Assembly: GCA_029931535.1 (NCBI GenBank)
Contig: JAQPZY010000646.1
Span: 62,001 to 126,000 of the forward strand
Source: Margaritifera margaritifera
Lineage: Eukaryota; Mollusca; Bivalvia; Unionida; Margaritiferidae
Length of the DNA: 64,000 bases
Direction: 5' to 3'
The stretch's first letter is position 1. Every line of letters starts with the position of its first letter. Made by a program: the position numbers and the translations under genes. This document shows positions 1 through 13,386 of this stretch, in pieces. The notes below the pieces were generated by a model. That model had not been told where the DNA came from. It saw only the letters and a list, made by a program, of their open reading frames with translations, and made no database searches.

Positions 1-119
1 TTGTGCTGAAGAGTAGTTTCTGAGTGGTGTTGTAATGGATACAGGTTTGATTATACAATATGTATATATGGGCGAGGACTTATCAGACTATGTACTATTT
101 TATTAAAAAAGGGTTAGTC

Positions 120-660
120 TCATTTCTCTTCTACAGCATTCGAAGGTATCCCATCCCATCCCAGTGTCTTCATCATGTTTGTTACACTACTCCTACTGTA
201 GTCATTGTACACAAATCTTGCAGCTCGGCACTGAATAGTTTCCAGTTGGTTAATATCACTCTTAAGGTAGGAGTCCCAAATGGTTGAGCTATATTCTGGG
301 ACTGAGCATACTAGGGATTTGTATGCAATGTCTTTTAGGTCAGGTGGACAGGATTTCAAGTTTCTCCTGAGGACACCCATTGTGTTGTTGGCTTTGTTTA
401 CTATCTTATTGATGTGTGGTGTCCATTTCAGAGTAATGTTGATGATAATGCCAAAGTAGGGATTTTCTTCTACTTTGTCCAAGAGTTAATCACATAAGGT
501 ATAATAATCTGCTTCATCTAAGGATATAACATTTAGCTGCATTAAATTCCATTCCCCAATTTTCAGCCCATGGTTTGAGAGAAGTTAGATCATGTTGGAG
601 TTTAATGTGGTCCAGAAAAGAATGTATTGGTCTGTACGGAAGATAGTCATCTGCAAATAA
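120..660 (-). pseudogene. LINE reverse transcriptase, C-terminal part
   Basis: At about 650-640 the minus strand reads RLFADD, the catalytic F/YADD box of non-LTR reverse transcriptases, followed by the WAENWGMEFN-type thumb region. The longer open frame 482-120 continues with the HINKIVNKANNTMGVLRRNL block, then YKSLV and QCRAARFVYNDYSR, the usual end of CR1/jockey-like RTs. A frame break between about 480 and 530 separates the two parts. This is an inactive fragment. Confidence 0.8.
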
Positions 661-3160
661 TCTAATTTATGACCTCATGCATGCTGGACAGTCATTTATG
701 TGATAGAGGAATAATAGAGAACCATTCCTACTGGAACACCCAATTCAACCTTTGGAGATGGGAAGGCTTCACCATTGACGAGAACTCAATGGTATCTGTT
801 TTGGAGGAAAGAACTAATAAAGAGGTGTATGTCTCCATTGATGCAACAGTGGTCCAATTTGGATAATAGTCATTTGTGAGGGATTGTACCAAAAACTTTA
901 CTGTAATCCAATATTTCTACATCTACCTACGCTTTACCATAATAGAATTTAGCAAGGTCGTTGAGACTCACAAAAATGTCCACATCTAAAATCATGTTGG
1001 AATTGTGTAAAAATCTTGTACTTTTCCAGCTGTTTCAGTACGTGTTTGCAGATGATATGCTCCAGAAGTGTATATCACACACATGTAAGACAAATTGGTC
1101 GATAGTTAATTGCAAGGTGCCTATTTATCGTTTTTAAAACTGGAGTGATGCTAGCATTCCTTCAGTCATTGGGCAGAATGACTTCTAAAAAATTAGAGTG
1201 AGGGCTGGTGCCAGTTTTTATCAAGATTCAGTTATGGATCCCATCTGGACCACTAGCTTTGACCACCTGGATACCAAACAACAATTTGGCTGTGCTGTCT
1301 ACAATGATTTGTAGCTGGTGTATAGCTGGACGCTGATCTGGCATGGGAGGTGTTTTATGGGCAGTTTACTTGGGGTAGACTGATTGGAACTGTTGGTTTA
1401 AGAGTTCAGCTTTGATCTTGCTGTCAGTGTAAAGAACTTCTTGATTTTTTATTGGAGCTATTCATGTATTATCTTGTTTTCTGGATTTTATATATTTCCA
1501 AAATGGCTTAGTGTTCTTTTTATTCTTACCACTATTCAAGATGTTTTCTACATTCTTTCAATATCTTTTTCTTACTCTCCCTGTATCTATGCCAATCATC
1601 GGGTTTCTCATGTTTACCTTGTTATACAGGCATTGTTTCATATTGATATTTCTTCTCAGATTTGTATCCATCCATACAAGATGATAACATTCTATTCAGG
1701 ATGCTGATTAATCTGTCAAGAAAGCTTTTCCATGTGGATTCTACATCATCTGAGTGTGAATTTCTGTACAAATGAGTTGTATAAAGATGTTACTTCTGTC
1801 TTACTTTTTTCCCAGTCAGCTTTTTTTATAATTGAAAACTTTCCTGGATTTGGTCTTGTTATAAATTGGGCATATGTCTGCATCTTCAGTTATCATGTCA
1901 TGGTCTGAGATTCTTGAAATATTCTGACAATATTTAGCTAGTGAGGTTTTTGTGAAGTAGAGATCTAATGTGTTGTTATGCCTTGTTGGGTTTTCTGTAT
2001 TTGAGTTAGCAAATGTTCATTTGTGATACTGAGTACTGTTTGATGTTCTTTGGTTTCGGAGTATCCTGATCTGATGCAATATCGTTCCAAGTCAAAATCA
2101 GGTAAGTTGAAGTCTCTTACTAGGTTGACCTGTCTATCCATGGATTTCTTTGGAGGTTTTGACAGTGATTTCTTAGTTCCTCAGTCACTTGCAGTCTGGA
2201 GTACAGTGGTCAGTAATATAATCTTGTCTACATAGGTTTGGATCCCTTGAGCTTTCACCTCTACCCATATAATTTCATAGTTTGCATCCATCTGTGGGAT
2301 TTGGCAGACTGAATTCTTCTCTATAAGTGGCAATAAAAGATGCCACCACCATTTTTCCGTCTGTCCTTTATATAGCTCTGATAGGTGTTTGGGAAGAGCT
2401 TAATGATTTTCTGTGTATGTCAACTTTGAACACAAATATTTTCGTGTGAGCATCGCTACAAGACTGTTAGTAATTGAACCAAATCGGTAGATCTCACTTA
2501 AACGTATGCAGCTATAATTATAATGCTATAATATGAAATATCCCAAATTCCCCTTAAAAATATTAATTGACATCTAAGTCACCCGGACATGGAAAGAGGG
2601 TGGGGGGACCTTGATCCTCTTGATCTTGATTAGTTCGGTGCTACATCATAGTGACATTTTTGCACCGCACAACGCCAACCTTTACAAGAACTTATTTTGC
2701 AAAAGATGGTGTCCATACTAATTTTGAAAAGCTTACAATCTGGTTTTCTAAGGATCAACAGTTGTGATTAATAATTGTGGTCATGAATTCCAGTCATGGT
2801 TGTTTTTGGGGAAAAGCTTAATTTTTAATTATCAGTTCGTGCGTATGGTATCAGATAAGTATATTCATGTTGATTTCTACTGGTTCTTTTTGGCTTGATT
2901 AAATTGTAGCAGGGTAATTTTGCTTTGATTTTTAGACCTTTGTAGAAAAATAATCTATTTTACATTTTACATTTTTTTAATGGTTATTCAATATTGAGGT
3001 CATACTTCATGGGGTATAGTCATAATTGTATGTAACAAACCAGCTGCTCTTTTGAACTCCTAAACATGTTACTACTATATTATTCTTTTTGGTAATTTTG
3101 GAAATATGCATGGTAAAGCCATTTCACTCAAGTGGTTAAAAACACTGCAAAATTGGGTGT

Positions 3161-3944
3161 TCATTGTTTCAGCTTTCTCTGCAGCTGTGTCATGTTGTTG
3201 ACATAGTTGTTACGTGAATTTTTCATATTTTCTTTAATTTCAGCTCTTAACCATTTCCATTTTGTTCTTAATTTTTCACTGCCAGTATACTTTGCTTTGG
3301 CAGGAGTTTTGTTTCTTCTATGAAATAGTTTTCTAATGTTGTCTGTTATCCAGGACATCGACACAATTGATGTACCAACTTTTGAAGGAATATTGTTTTG
3401 AAATGTAGTAATTAGAAAAGATTTTATAATTTTCCTGTTTACTTCAATATCCCTCTTATTTTTCAGACCGTTTAAATATTGGAATTTGGCAAAGGCGCTA
3501 GCTTCAGATCTCATTGCATCCAAATTTCCTATGCCAAACAAATAGAATTTTCACCGGTTTGTTTTTGGGGTGATTCAAGCACTTGTATAGAGAGGGTATA
3601 AACCGGTCATTTGAATGAATGTATGAGAATTTGCCTGGAAATGAGGTCAGGACACTATGTAATATATTTCTATCACGAGTTGGAAAGTCAACTATTTGTT
3701 CAAAACCATGGTCATTCATAATATCTTAAGTAACTGGCACTGTGAGTTATTAAGCATATACCCAAGTTCTATTTGTCCAATTGATATTCTTATAATTCAG
3801 ATTCCCCATAACATATATATGGGCTTTATTTCTATTCTTATCAGATTTTGTTTTCTCAAGCTGTTCTCTTAACAAGAGAATATCGTCACAGTGACTGCTA
3901 GGCCCTATGTACCAACTCTCTACGTAGTAGGATTGTCCAGTCAC
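3161..3944 (-). pseudogene. LINE endonuclease domain and linker, broken
   Basis: Three minus-strand frames (3944-3750, 3719-3504, 3541-3161) follow one another. The first has IYVMGNLNYKNINWTNR, which corresponds to the GDFN..IDW motif of APE-like LINE endonucleases, with the acidic D replaced by N. The second has QIVDFPTRDRNILHSVLTS, the T.R..S.LDL.LT region. The third is the basic, Asn-rich linker before the RT. Frameshifts between the pieces and the changed motif indicate an inactive copy. Confidence 0.75.
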
Positions 3945-4002
3945 TATGATTGGGGGGAAGGTTATCGGTTATAATCTGTCCGTCTCTTACCAATTTTGTT
4001 TC

Positions 4003-4275
4003 CGAACAATAATTTGAGTTGTCCACCATCTACAGTTATCAAACTTTGTGGATGGTTTGCACATGACCTGAGAAGGAACCCTATCTATTTCAGCCTAAAA
4101 GCTTAAAGGTCAAGGTCACTGACTTAAAGAATAAAAATGGTTTCTGCACAATAACTCGAGTTCTCCATCATCTACAGTTACCACCCTCTGTGGATAGCTT
4201 GCACTTGGGATAAGGAAGAACCCTATCGATTGTGGGGTCCAAAGATCAAGGTCACTCTGACATAAAGTAAATAAA
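4003..4275. repeat. Two-unit tandem repeat of about 130 bp
   Basis: Two diverged copies (about 4003-4140 and 4141-4275) share CCA.CATCTACAGTTA, GTGGAT, AAGGAA/GAACCCTATC and AGGTCA/AGATCAAGGTCACT. The ends contain TCAAGGTCA, a sequence also known as an orphan nuclear-receptor half-site, but nothing here shows it works as one. No coding potential. Confidence 0.7.
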
Positions 4276-4429
4276 ATGGCTTATGTGAAACATTTCAGTT
4301 ATCTACATAGGGGATTATTAAACGAGGCGAGCATACAATTTGCCCTGGTATTCATTCTTGCCATTGTACGCGGGCGAGGCTCCTGCACCCAGATGGAGTC
4401 GGTTATGCCGCACTGGTATGGCTGCCAGC

Positions 4430-4640
4430 GTCGCGACTGCTTATTCCTCTTCACTCCTCGACGGCCAGCTTCACGTCCTTGAGTTCCTCACGGGGTTCGG
4501 CAGCGGCCTTCGCAGCGGCCTTAACTGGCTTGATAACGGGTGCGAATTTCATTTCAACCTCGAAGGCCGTCTCTTGCTGCTCGAACTAATTGGCTGTCAG
4601 CTTGCCAAGCAAACAGCCAATCGCGTGACCATGAACTCCT
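4430..4640 (-). pseudogene. Remnant of the gene following the ATPase (B1)
   Basis: The minus strand reads FEQQETAFEVEMKFAPVIKP followed by an Ala/Lys/Glu-rich tail and a stop. The corresponding B2 reading (about 25425-25530) has EQQEITAGFELTFAPLIKP and then a similar Lys-rich stretch. The function is not known; the position after the packaging ATPase is conserved between the two copies. Only the N-terminal part survives here. Confidence 0.5.
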
Positions 4641-4649
4641 TCAGCAGGC

Positions 4650-5180
4650 ATATCATTTTTGCAAACCGCATTGTGGGCATGTCGGCGTTTTATTTATTTT
4701 ATTTTTTTGTGCCTCCCGCGGCAAAAGAGGCTTGTGGGATTCTTTTGTCCTTGCAGCATCACGTTATCGTAAATGATGTTGTTGTTCTTGTCGCGATAAA
4801 GATCGTCTGGCCCTTGGGCGGCGTCGACGCTAGAAAAGAATGTTACTGGGTCTTCTACGGCGTCGACCTCGTCTTTTATAGGCTACCACCGCTGACATCG
4901 CACAGCAGTGCAACCATCTCACAGTCGGTTGCATTAATGATCTAACGCAGCATGTCGTAGCACGCTTTGTCGTCCGCACTGGGGGGCAACCACGTACAGC
5001 CTGTCCCACTTCATCAAGAGAATCAGGAGGTTCAGCAACGGTTGGGTCTTACCGCTGCCGGAGGGTCTAATCAGCAGCGCTCTAATGCAGTCAGGCAGTA
5101 GGGGCCAGTGATAATGCGACTTTTTAATACCCTGTGTGGCGGAAAAATCAATGGTCTCCATACTTATTGAACGCCTGTGG
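4650..5180 (-). pseudogene. Packaging ATPase remnant (B1)
   Basis: The minus strand reads METIDFSA, then LPDCIRALLIRPSGSGKTQ (Walker A GxxGSGKT) and WDRLYVVAP. After a break near 4934 there is NNNIIYDNVML (Walker B region) and a CRGRHK segment matching the FtsK/HerA-type genome-packaging ATPases of Polintons. The B2 copy has the same blocks. Several stops lie between the Walker motifs, so the gene is dead. This enzyme family drives DNA into the capsid in related viruses. Confidence 0.75.
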
Positions 5181-5399
5181 CATCCTCCAAAATTCTCGCA
5201 TACTGTCTGCATTGCTGGCGAAAGATCAAAACCTTTGGCAACCGCCGTTTAGTCGTCCTGCCCAATGGCGTACAAGCCTTCTTGGGGGCCTGCGCCATGT
5301 GCGGCCCGATAAAGGTCACGTAAGTGGGTGCAGCAAAGGTAGAAAAGCAGCCATCTGAAACTGAGTCCAATAGCTTAGAGCGATGGAGACCCCCCCCCC

Positions 5400-6363
5400 C
5401 TTGCATCCGTCTACTACAGCCCCAGGTTTATTGAGGGGGGCGACAGTTAAAAAGCTGGCGGTGGCCGCCTGTGCCCCGATAGACACTGCTAGATGGTGGC
5501 TGAGGAAACGGGCCATGTGGCAGATCTACCTGCCTGCGGCGCGCAAAATCGTCCGTCCTAGTTTTACCGTGTCGTTCTGCCGCACGACAAGGTTGGACGG
5601 CACGTGTACAAGTACGTGCTAACATGGTTGACGTCGTCATCCGCTACAAGGTGGCCCAGGGCCCTGTCAAACAAGGAAGCTACTGAGGTTCCGCCATGCT
5701 GACGCGGATCTACAAGCGGGGCCAGCTCAAGTGGCCCAAGCTGCTGCAGGTCGAGAGTTTATGAGCGCCGTGTCACAGCTCCTGGCCAGGCGTGACGTCC
5801 GCGTGCGGAGCGGCGAGACTCGCGTCCACCGAGCACAGGATATTGTGAAGCGGTTTAACTGAACCCTGGCTGAGCGGTTGTTTTGGCGCCAGTATGCCTA
5901 GGAGATTCTGCTTTCTGACAAAGTGGTGGCGGCGCGCAGCGTGGAGAGGGTTAGGTTGCTGTAGTTCGTGGTATCTTCCCTGAACGGAGATATGAGCTGG
6001 CTTACTGGCGCAAGGCCCGTGGACGCCATATGCGTCCCGCCTGAGACACCTTCGGCGCGCTAGAGAAAGCCGCCTGGGCAGCCCCTTCATGCTATGGCCC
6101 TGGTGCGGTACTTGTACGCGCCTGGCGAGCTGGAGGGTGGGTCCCGCCGCGCCACCAATCCGGTATGGTTGCTGATACGTACGTTATACTCGACCAGTGG
6201 AACATATCTGGCCAGTCCGTCATATGCCACCGCGATAAGTCCCCCGATGGGGTGGGTGATCGGCCGCCTCGCCGTGGATTCGTGCGAGAAGAGTTGCAGG
6301 CCGTACCGGAAGATACCTAGCCACCTCCCAAGGGTCTTCTCACCAGCAGAAATTGTCGGTTAG
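5400..6363 (+). pseudogene. Retrovirus-like integrase remnant (B1)
   Basis: Plus-strand fragments in shifting frames: KRAMWQIYLPAARKIVRPSF near 5500-5565, LPHDKV..VYKYVLT near 5575-5620, and at 6094-6170 VRYLYAPGELEGGSRRAT..VW. The same blocks, including VRYLYAPGE.EGG.RRAT, occur in the B2 integrase on the opposite strand to its PolB, as here. The integrase inserts element ends into host DNA. Frameshifts and stops throughout; no intact catalytic core. Confidence 0.75.
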
Positions 6364-6380
6364 GTCTCAAGATATACGCC

Positions 6381-6510
6381 ATGTCTTCCGAGTACCTGTC
6401 GAACAAGCAGAGAGCGGAGATTCGGTCCCTGCATGATTCGGGGATCACGGCGGAGTATATGGCTTGGACGTATAGAACGACCTTGCCATATGTACTGCAG
6501 ATATGGTGGC
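6381..6510 (+). CDS. Small helix-turn-helix protein, partial (B1)
   Basis: Starting at an ATG, the frame reads SNKQRAEIRSLHDSGITAEY and continues into a Tyr/Thr-rich helix. This has the pattern of a short HTH domain (helix, turn with SGxT, recognition helix). A similar 58-residue protein lies at 31898-32074 in B2. The frame then runs into Pro/Gly-rich low-complexity sequence to 6581, where similarity ends. It is a possible transcriptional regulator of the element; the role is inferred from fold type only. Confidence 0.45.
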
Positions 6511-6645
6511 CCCCCCCCTCCCCACCCACAGGAGGAGGAAGGAGAAGAACCTTTCTCCAACGATTGTTCAGTGTCTGCTAGCCGGTTTGTCATGGCTCGT
6601 TGTTCTGGTACCTGGTAGGTCTCGAGTGGGGAATTCATAAACTCT

Positions 6646-9065
6646 TCAAACTCTTTGTCGGCCTCCACCTGTGTTTGGACGTGGTCGTAGATCCCATCGG
6701 ATCCGGCACCGTTTTTTTTTTCTTTTGTCCAGCGGGTAGAGGCTTGTCTTTGTCGGGCTATATACCCCTGTCTGGTGTTTTTTACTACGTATGGCTGCGT
6801 TGGTTTGGCAAAACTCCCTTCTCTGTGTGAGGCTCTCGAGGTATAGTTTATGACGTAGGTCATTTTTAACCGTCGATCTCGCTACACCATTAGCCCTTTG
6901 GGACGCCACAAACTCAGCGAAAGAACTCCGTTATATTCGTCCTTAAATTTTGCTACCACCTTCTTGTTAGCGTCACTAAGTAGGAGGTTACCTGAGAAGT
7001 TTACTCGTATCGTAGAGTTCGGCGTCCTCCGCCATGTCCCTATTGATGTCTTCTCTATCCAGCAGCAGGCTGTCGGTATTGGTGTGGAGCAGCTGGCCTT
7101 TAGCACAGTAACGCGTCTTTATGTGGTGGTAATAAATGTCATAAATCAAATATTTCGATAGGTCAAGGACGGCATGGCCTGTGTAGTTGGAGCGGTTAAG
7201 ATTGAGTCTGGCTTTGGTGGAATATACTGCCACGAGGTTATCCTCAAAGATCTTACGCGTCTGAAAGGCTGGATCAGCAATCAGGCGTCGTTAATTTTCC
7301 TCTTGACCCTTAGGCCGTACCAGATCAATGCGGATGCGCTTCCGCAGATTTCCATTGTCTCGCCAAAGACGGAATTGTTGAGCAGTTTAAAGTAGCCCCT
7401 GTCGCAACTATTAATGGCCTTAGCCCGCATGTCTGTGTTCTTCTGGGTGTAGGGTGCCACCCACGGGCTATGGTCAAATTCTAGTGCCCCACGAATCTTG
7501 GTGATATGCATGCCAAGGCTAGTGTAATGTTGTAGGTTTCGGTAGTGAATGATGTATCACTCCTTTTTCAGTAGGTTGGGTACCTACTTTGTGCATCCGT
7601 TGTACCGACCTCCCAGCTTGTCCACCAAGCTTTGCTGGCAGGAGGATAGCCAGTCTTTGGGATAAACATAGATTCGGTGGGTAGTGGAAAGTCATTATGG
7701 TCGAAGTCCACCTCTAGTATGTATCCCTTGGGGGCGTCTGGGGCTATGCTACTTAAATTAATTTCTTTTGATCAGCGAAAGCTACCCGTCGGTAGGCTGT
7801 GCATCATTGCCCTTCTTTAAAGGTTATTGGGATCCAGGTAATGAGCTTAGAGGGGTCATAGTCTGTGCACTTAGCGTATCGCTTACTGACCATAGAGGTG
7901 CCACCCCGGGTCCCTCTCTCGACAAAGAGGTGTATATCGATGTCTGTCAGTAGTTCGAGTTCTGCTTTTAGAAGGGCGTCCCAACTCATACCGGGGGTGC
8001 TAAAGTAATGGGGAGGGTCTATGCCATATGTCTTTAGGGAGGTGACCCGAATGGCCTCAAATACATCGGCCAGAAGGAGCACCTCTGCCTTGAGGTAAAG
8101 GTCGTGATATTCTCCCATCGTCTTTCAAACATAGGTATCTCATACTTTCTGGGCGTGCTGATAATCCTTGGAAGATATGCTCGTACTCCCTTGGTGATGG
8201 TGCTATAGAAGGTCTTAATGGTGAGTAGCCTAAACTCCTCAAACCGGTCCAACCCATCCATATACTCGTACGGATAGACACCCTTGGCGGTCTGAAAAGG
8301 GACATTATGTGCGGTATATCGACGGGTGATGTGGAAGTCTTTCTGAGAAACATCGGTAGCCAGTTTGACCAGGCTGTAGGGTAGAAACTGATTGCTGTCT
8401 ATAAACTAGAGCTAGCCCAGGGAAAAGGTCATATATTTGTCCATGTTAGTGGATATAGCACTGATGTCTGCCGTTGAAGCCGTCCCCTACGCTGCCATGA
8501 GCAGGTGCCCGTCGTAATTCCTCAGGCTGTGGAAGATAACGGGGACTTTAGATTTTATTCTGGGCGTAGGAGATGCTAGAGATTATAGCCGTTATGGGCG
8601 GCTCCGCTGTATCAGTCGGTGTGGTGGCAGTGATTTCTCACCCGGTCATCACCCAGGCGCTTTCGGCAGATGTGACAGACTTTAGCCGCTTCAACCGCTG
8701 CGTAGCGTTCCCAGATACTTACTGTAATTGCTGGGACGATTGGTGTGGTTATCGGCATGGTAAAGAGCGGAAAGAATGGCCCATTCAAAATATTGGGCGT
8801 AGTGGTTTTCTACGTTAATGACGGCTGTCTTGGGAATCCATTTGGGCGTCGGTATAAGTCCCTTGCCTCGAAAAGGCCGCTACTGCGAAATGTAAAGCTT
8901 TACCTCCTCGCATCTGATCAGCCGCCAGTCTGAGCCCTTCGTCGTAAATGTTTGCATCCGCTCCTCGATCTTAGCTATGGCCTTAGCTACCAGTTCCTGT
9001 AGGTCAGCTGCCAACAGCGCTACGTCTGCTCTGCTGACTGATAAGTAGGCTGGCATGCTTCTGCT
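6646..9065 (-). pseudogene. Protein-primed family B DNA polymerase remnant (B1)
   Basis: Minus-strand pieces in order: N-terminal IEERMQTFTTKGSDWRLIRC (about 8990-8930), YHDLYLKAEVLLLADVFEA (exonuclease/TPR region, 8118-7804), SPWVAPYTQKNTDMRAKA with LLNNSVFGETME (motif B, 7511-7281), LLHTNTDSLLL (motif C, decayed Y.DTDS, about 7090) and VKNDLRHKLYLESLT near the C-terminus (about 6860). These are blocks of the Polinton/organellar-type PolB. At least six frame breaks are visible. The enzyme would replicate the element from a terminal protein primer. Confidence 0.8.
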
Positions 9066-9238
9066 GTAATCTTTTCCAACTGAGCCTTAACGCTAAGGTT
9101 AAACTTGACACCCTTCTTTCCAATCTCATGTGTCAGGATGTTGATCAGTCCGGGGGTCAATGCCCTGAGTAGCTTGGAGAGGTCCACTTCTAGGAGGGGT
9201 GGCCTCGTGGTATTAAGGCTTGATAGTTGACGACAATT

Positions 9239-9588
9239 TTATCTTTTCCTGAACGACCCTCGTTTTGTATGAGAGTGGACAAAGGGAATCTCTAGCAGGG
9301 ACTGGGGGTGGGGCCTTTGCTCACTTGGCGGCCTTCTGCGTGGCCCGTCGTTTAGCAGCTTTGGATAGACACGGGGCTGGTATGGGTGGCTGCCTGGAGC
9401 CGGTCTGGATAACTGCCTTGGAGCCGGTGTGGGCTTTTGCCGCATAGGGGCTGGCATGGGTCGCCTGGCAGCTGCTGGGTTGGCTGCCGTGCTCGGGCGG
9501 TCAGTACTGCCTCCAGCATGTCATCGTACTCCCTCTCAGTGATTTGCCCCTCTGTGAGCAGGGCGTTCATTCGCTCTGTGCTAGGCAT
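9239..9588 (-). pseudogene. Small Pro/Arg-rich hypothetical protein (B1)
   Basis: From the ATG at 9588 the frame reads MPSTERMNALLTEGQITERE, a short acidic helix-rich start. It then enters Pro/Arg/Gln-rich sequence, and continuation requires a shift near 9450 into the frame that ends at 9239. It lies immediately upstream of PolB, the place of the SAP-like protein in B2, but I see no convincing similarity between them. Unrecognised; helix plus basic tail is all that can be said. Confidence 0.4.
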
Positions 9589-9794
9589 GTTGATCGCTAG
9601 TGTGTACGTGGGCTATGATGTTTATGATAGATAGCTTTTCTCTAATTGGAAAATTGTCGCTGGTTGTTGCTGACTGAAGTCAGCCCGCTATGTCAACCCT
9701 GGTGTGCTGCTGTGTATGCTATGGCACCTAGCCTTTTTTAAATATGAGTTTATGATCGTCACTGGTTAGGCGGCAATATGCTCTTGCTCCAGCT

Positions 9795-10115
9795 CTACTT
9801 TAATAGAGACGTTTGTCGCTTTGCGTGACCTGGGGCTCGGATGAGCTTTACTATGCAGCTCGCCAAAGATCTTGCTAAATTGTCGTCTGGCCTTTAGTTC
9901 AATGCATCGCAGCTTGTCGGCCTGATGACCATCTCCACAGCGGTTACTTATGTGGTGAGTGGCGATGGTGCCTGCCCAGCATTTCGAGAAGGTCAGCAGC
10001 CTTATCCCGACTCTATATCGCTGGACATGTATCGCGCAATAGGTGTTGAAGCATTTTTGTTCACACGGTTCTGTTTGCCCCTAAGTCATCCATGTACACG
10101 TGTTTTGTTCTCGTC
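9795..10115 (-). pseudogene. Zinc-binding protein remnant (B1)
   Basis: The minus strand reads CEQKCFNTYCAIHV, a C-x3-C-x4-C-x2-H cluster, followed later by CW and a basic C-terminal helix LKARRQFSKIFGELH and a stop near 9795. B2 has a Cys-rich protein at the equivalent position (15277-15657). Probably a structural zinc site; the function is unknown. The frame lacks a clear start and has lost several expected Cys. Confidence 0.4.
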
Positions 10116-10239
10116 GGACCATGGTTACTGACTGTATCCCATAGACACACCGCGTCTCTAATTGGTGTTATGCTACCATGACCGCCAGAGGCCTACCTAG
10201 ACTCACCCTCCCCAAAGGCTGACGGGGTCTAGTAAAAAC

Positions 10240-11849
<1,610 letters not shown>

Positions 11850-11850
<1 letters not shown>

Positions 11851-12900
11851 GCCTTCAATTGGCTGAGCTTTTTAACACTTTAGCGACTTTATTTCTGATT
11901 ATGTTTTTCAAACTTGGTAAATAGTCTTATATCATCAAGATATATAACGTATTTTATTATGGGCAAGATCAACGTATATTAATGAGGTGATATTGCGTAT
12001 GACTGGCTGAGCTTCATTCCACTTGAGAAGCACAATAACTCAATTAATGATTACTGGATTTCAAACAAATTTGTTATGCTATAGCAGTTTGATATTGAGT
12101 GAATCCTTTGCATTTGTAATCATTTATCTCAGTAATGGCACCTTATTGTCAGACGCACTGACTTTTGTTTCTGCATAATAAGTACATTTGATTTCAAACA
12201 AATTTAATAGGCAGCTTGATGTTAATGAGACGTTGGCTGAGTTTGACTGTCGATGTTTCTGAACTGCATGTTCAGCATGCAACATCATCTTTTAGCGGAG
12301 TGATGGTACTTGATTGTGGGACTCAAACGCTTTCTTTTGTGCACAGTAAGGCCTTTATTTCATATTGGATTTCAACAAAATTTGGTATACAACTTTGTAT
12401 TGATGTCACCTTCGCCGAGTTTCATTTTTTAGAGTTTGATCTGCATCATCATCATTTAAGAGAATTATGGTCCCTGATTGTTCGACCCATCCACATTTCT
12501 TTCCACGCAATAATTCTCTTCATTATGGATTTCAATAAAATAATGTATGCAACTACATATTAATATAACTTAAGCAGGATTCGATTACCAGCTTTCTACA
12601 TCAACATGTACTGGAGTTATTTCTGCTGGATGTTGGACTCGCATGCTTTTGTTACAACACAATGTTTTATTCAAGCAGATTGTATATACAACATTACACT
12701 GATGCGACCTCACCTGAGTTTGATAAACAGTGTTCAGCATCATCAATCGTATCTTACTTTACATATGTTTCTGAACTCATTTATATATCAGCCTTGTCAC
12801 TTTGCCCCTTCCTCTACGAAATTACACTACTTCCAATGAAAAGTGGCACATACGTTATAGGAATTTGCATGTTGTCATCTGCTTTCATGAACTTCAAAAA
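11850..12900. repeat. Diverged tandem repeat, about 145-180 bp units
   Basis: A GGATTTCAA.AAAATTTG.TATGCAAC-like block recurs at about 12048, 12190, 12365 and 12528. A TTGGCTGAGCTT-like block recurs at about 11858, 11999 and 12233, with weaker copies to 12720. ATTAATGAGGTGAT-like sequence recurs between them. Related sequence is found at 58.55-59.6 kb. The open frames here are chance products of the repeat. Confidence 0.65.
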
Positions 12901-12958
12901 ATTCACTCAAGATAGGTTTCAACCATGCATCACCAGGCCTTGACATATTGCCTCCTGT

Positions 12959-12963
12959 CACTT
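12959..12963. repeat. Left target-site duplication of B2 (CACTT[A])
   Basis: CACTT abuts the left end of the element; CACTTA (32992-32997) abuts the right end. The shared terminal A suggests a 6-bp CACTTA duplication that lost one A at the left junction. Six base pairs is the Polinton size. Confidence 0.7.
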
Positions 12964-13164
12964 AGTAGTAGTATAATAGCGATTTTGTAGTTTTTTTACT
13001 GATCTAGGTTGCAGCCTTCTACCCCCGATGAATTTGTCCTCCTATCACGCTCACACACCCATGTGTGAAAGTTACCAACATGCGCCCATGCAAGAGGAAA
13101 GTCATTGGGGGTAGAAGGCTGTGACCTAGATCAGTAACCAACAAAACACTATTATACTACTACT
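12964..13164. repeat. Terminal palindrome inside left TIR of B2
   Basis: Starts AGTAGTAGTATAATAG and ends CTATTATACTACTACT. Inner arms pair TACTGATCTAGGTTGCAGCC with GGCTGTGACCTAGATCAGTA, and CTTCTACCCC with GGGGTAGAAG. The centre (about 13040-13100) is also partly self-complementary. The right TIR has the same arrangement at 32792-32991. Confidence 0.85.
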
Positions 13165-13340
13165 TGTATACATGACTTTAAGATTGTGACGTCACAAAGA
13201 CAAATACATACACATACTAAATCACAATCATGGTCACATGCACGTGCACAATCACAATCACGGTCACAAACACGTACACGTACACGTCCACGATTGTTTA
13301 TTACGATCATGATTTGCATCAACGCGTAGTAAACAAAGCG
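12964..13340 (+). repeat. Left TIR of B2
   Basis: Matches the reverse complement of about 32608-32991 with scattered differences over some 380 bp. The outer 201 bp form a palindrome (see separate entry). The inner part holds CACGTG/ACACGTACACGT-type alternating sequence and TGACGTCA at 13187-13194. The inner limit is the AAACAAAG at about 13335-13342. Confidence 0.88.
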
Positions 13341-13386
13341 ACCACTATTATTGGAAATATATTACAGACACAACCTTTGTATGTGA

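Larger units (their letters stand above)
1..3950 (-). mobile_element. Degenerate non-LTR retrotransposon (LINE), minus strand
   Basis: Read on the minus strand, endonuclease-like sequence lies at about 3944-3161 and reverse transcriptase sequence at about 660-120, the order expected for an APE-type LINE. The stretch between (about 700-3150) gives only scattered frames with many stops, so the element is old. I could not find its ends; the 3' end probably lies beyond base 1. The call rests on protein-level similarity recognised by eye, not on a search. CR1/L2-like or jockey-like is the best guess for the clade. Confidence 0.75.

Noticed and set aside
4340..4945. 200-codon plus-strand frame
   Set aside because: Lies opposite ATPase motifs on the minus strand; composition of a shadow frame in GC-rich DNA.
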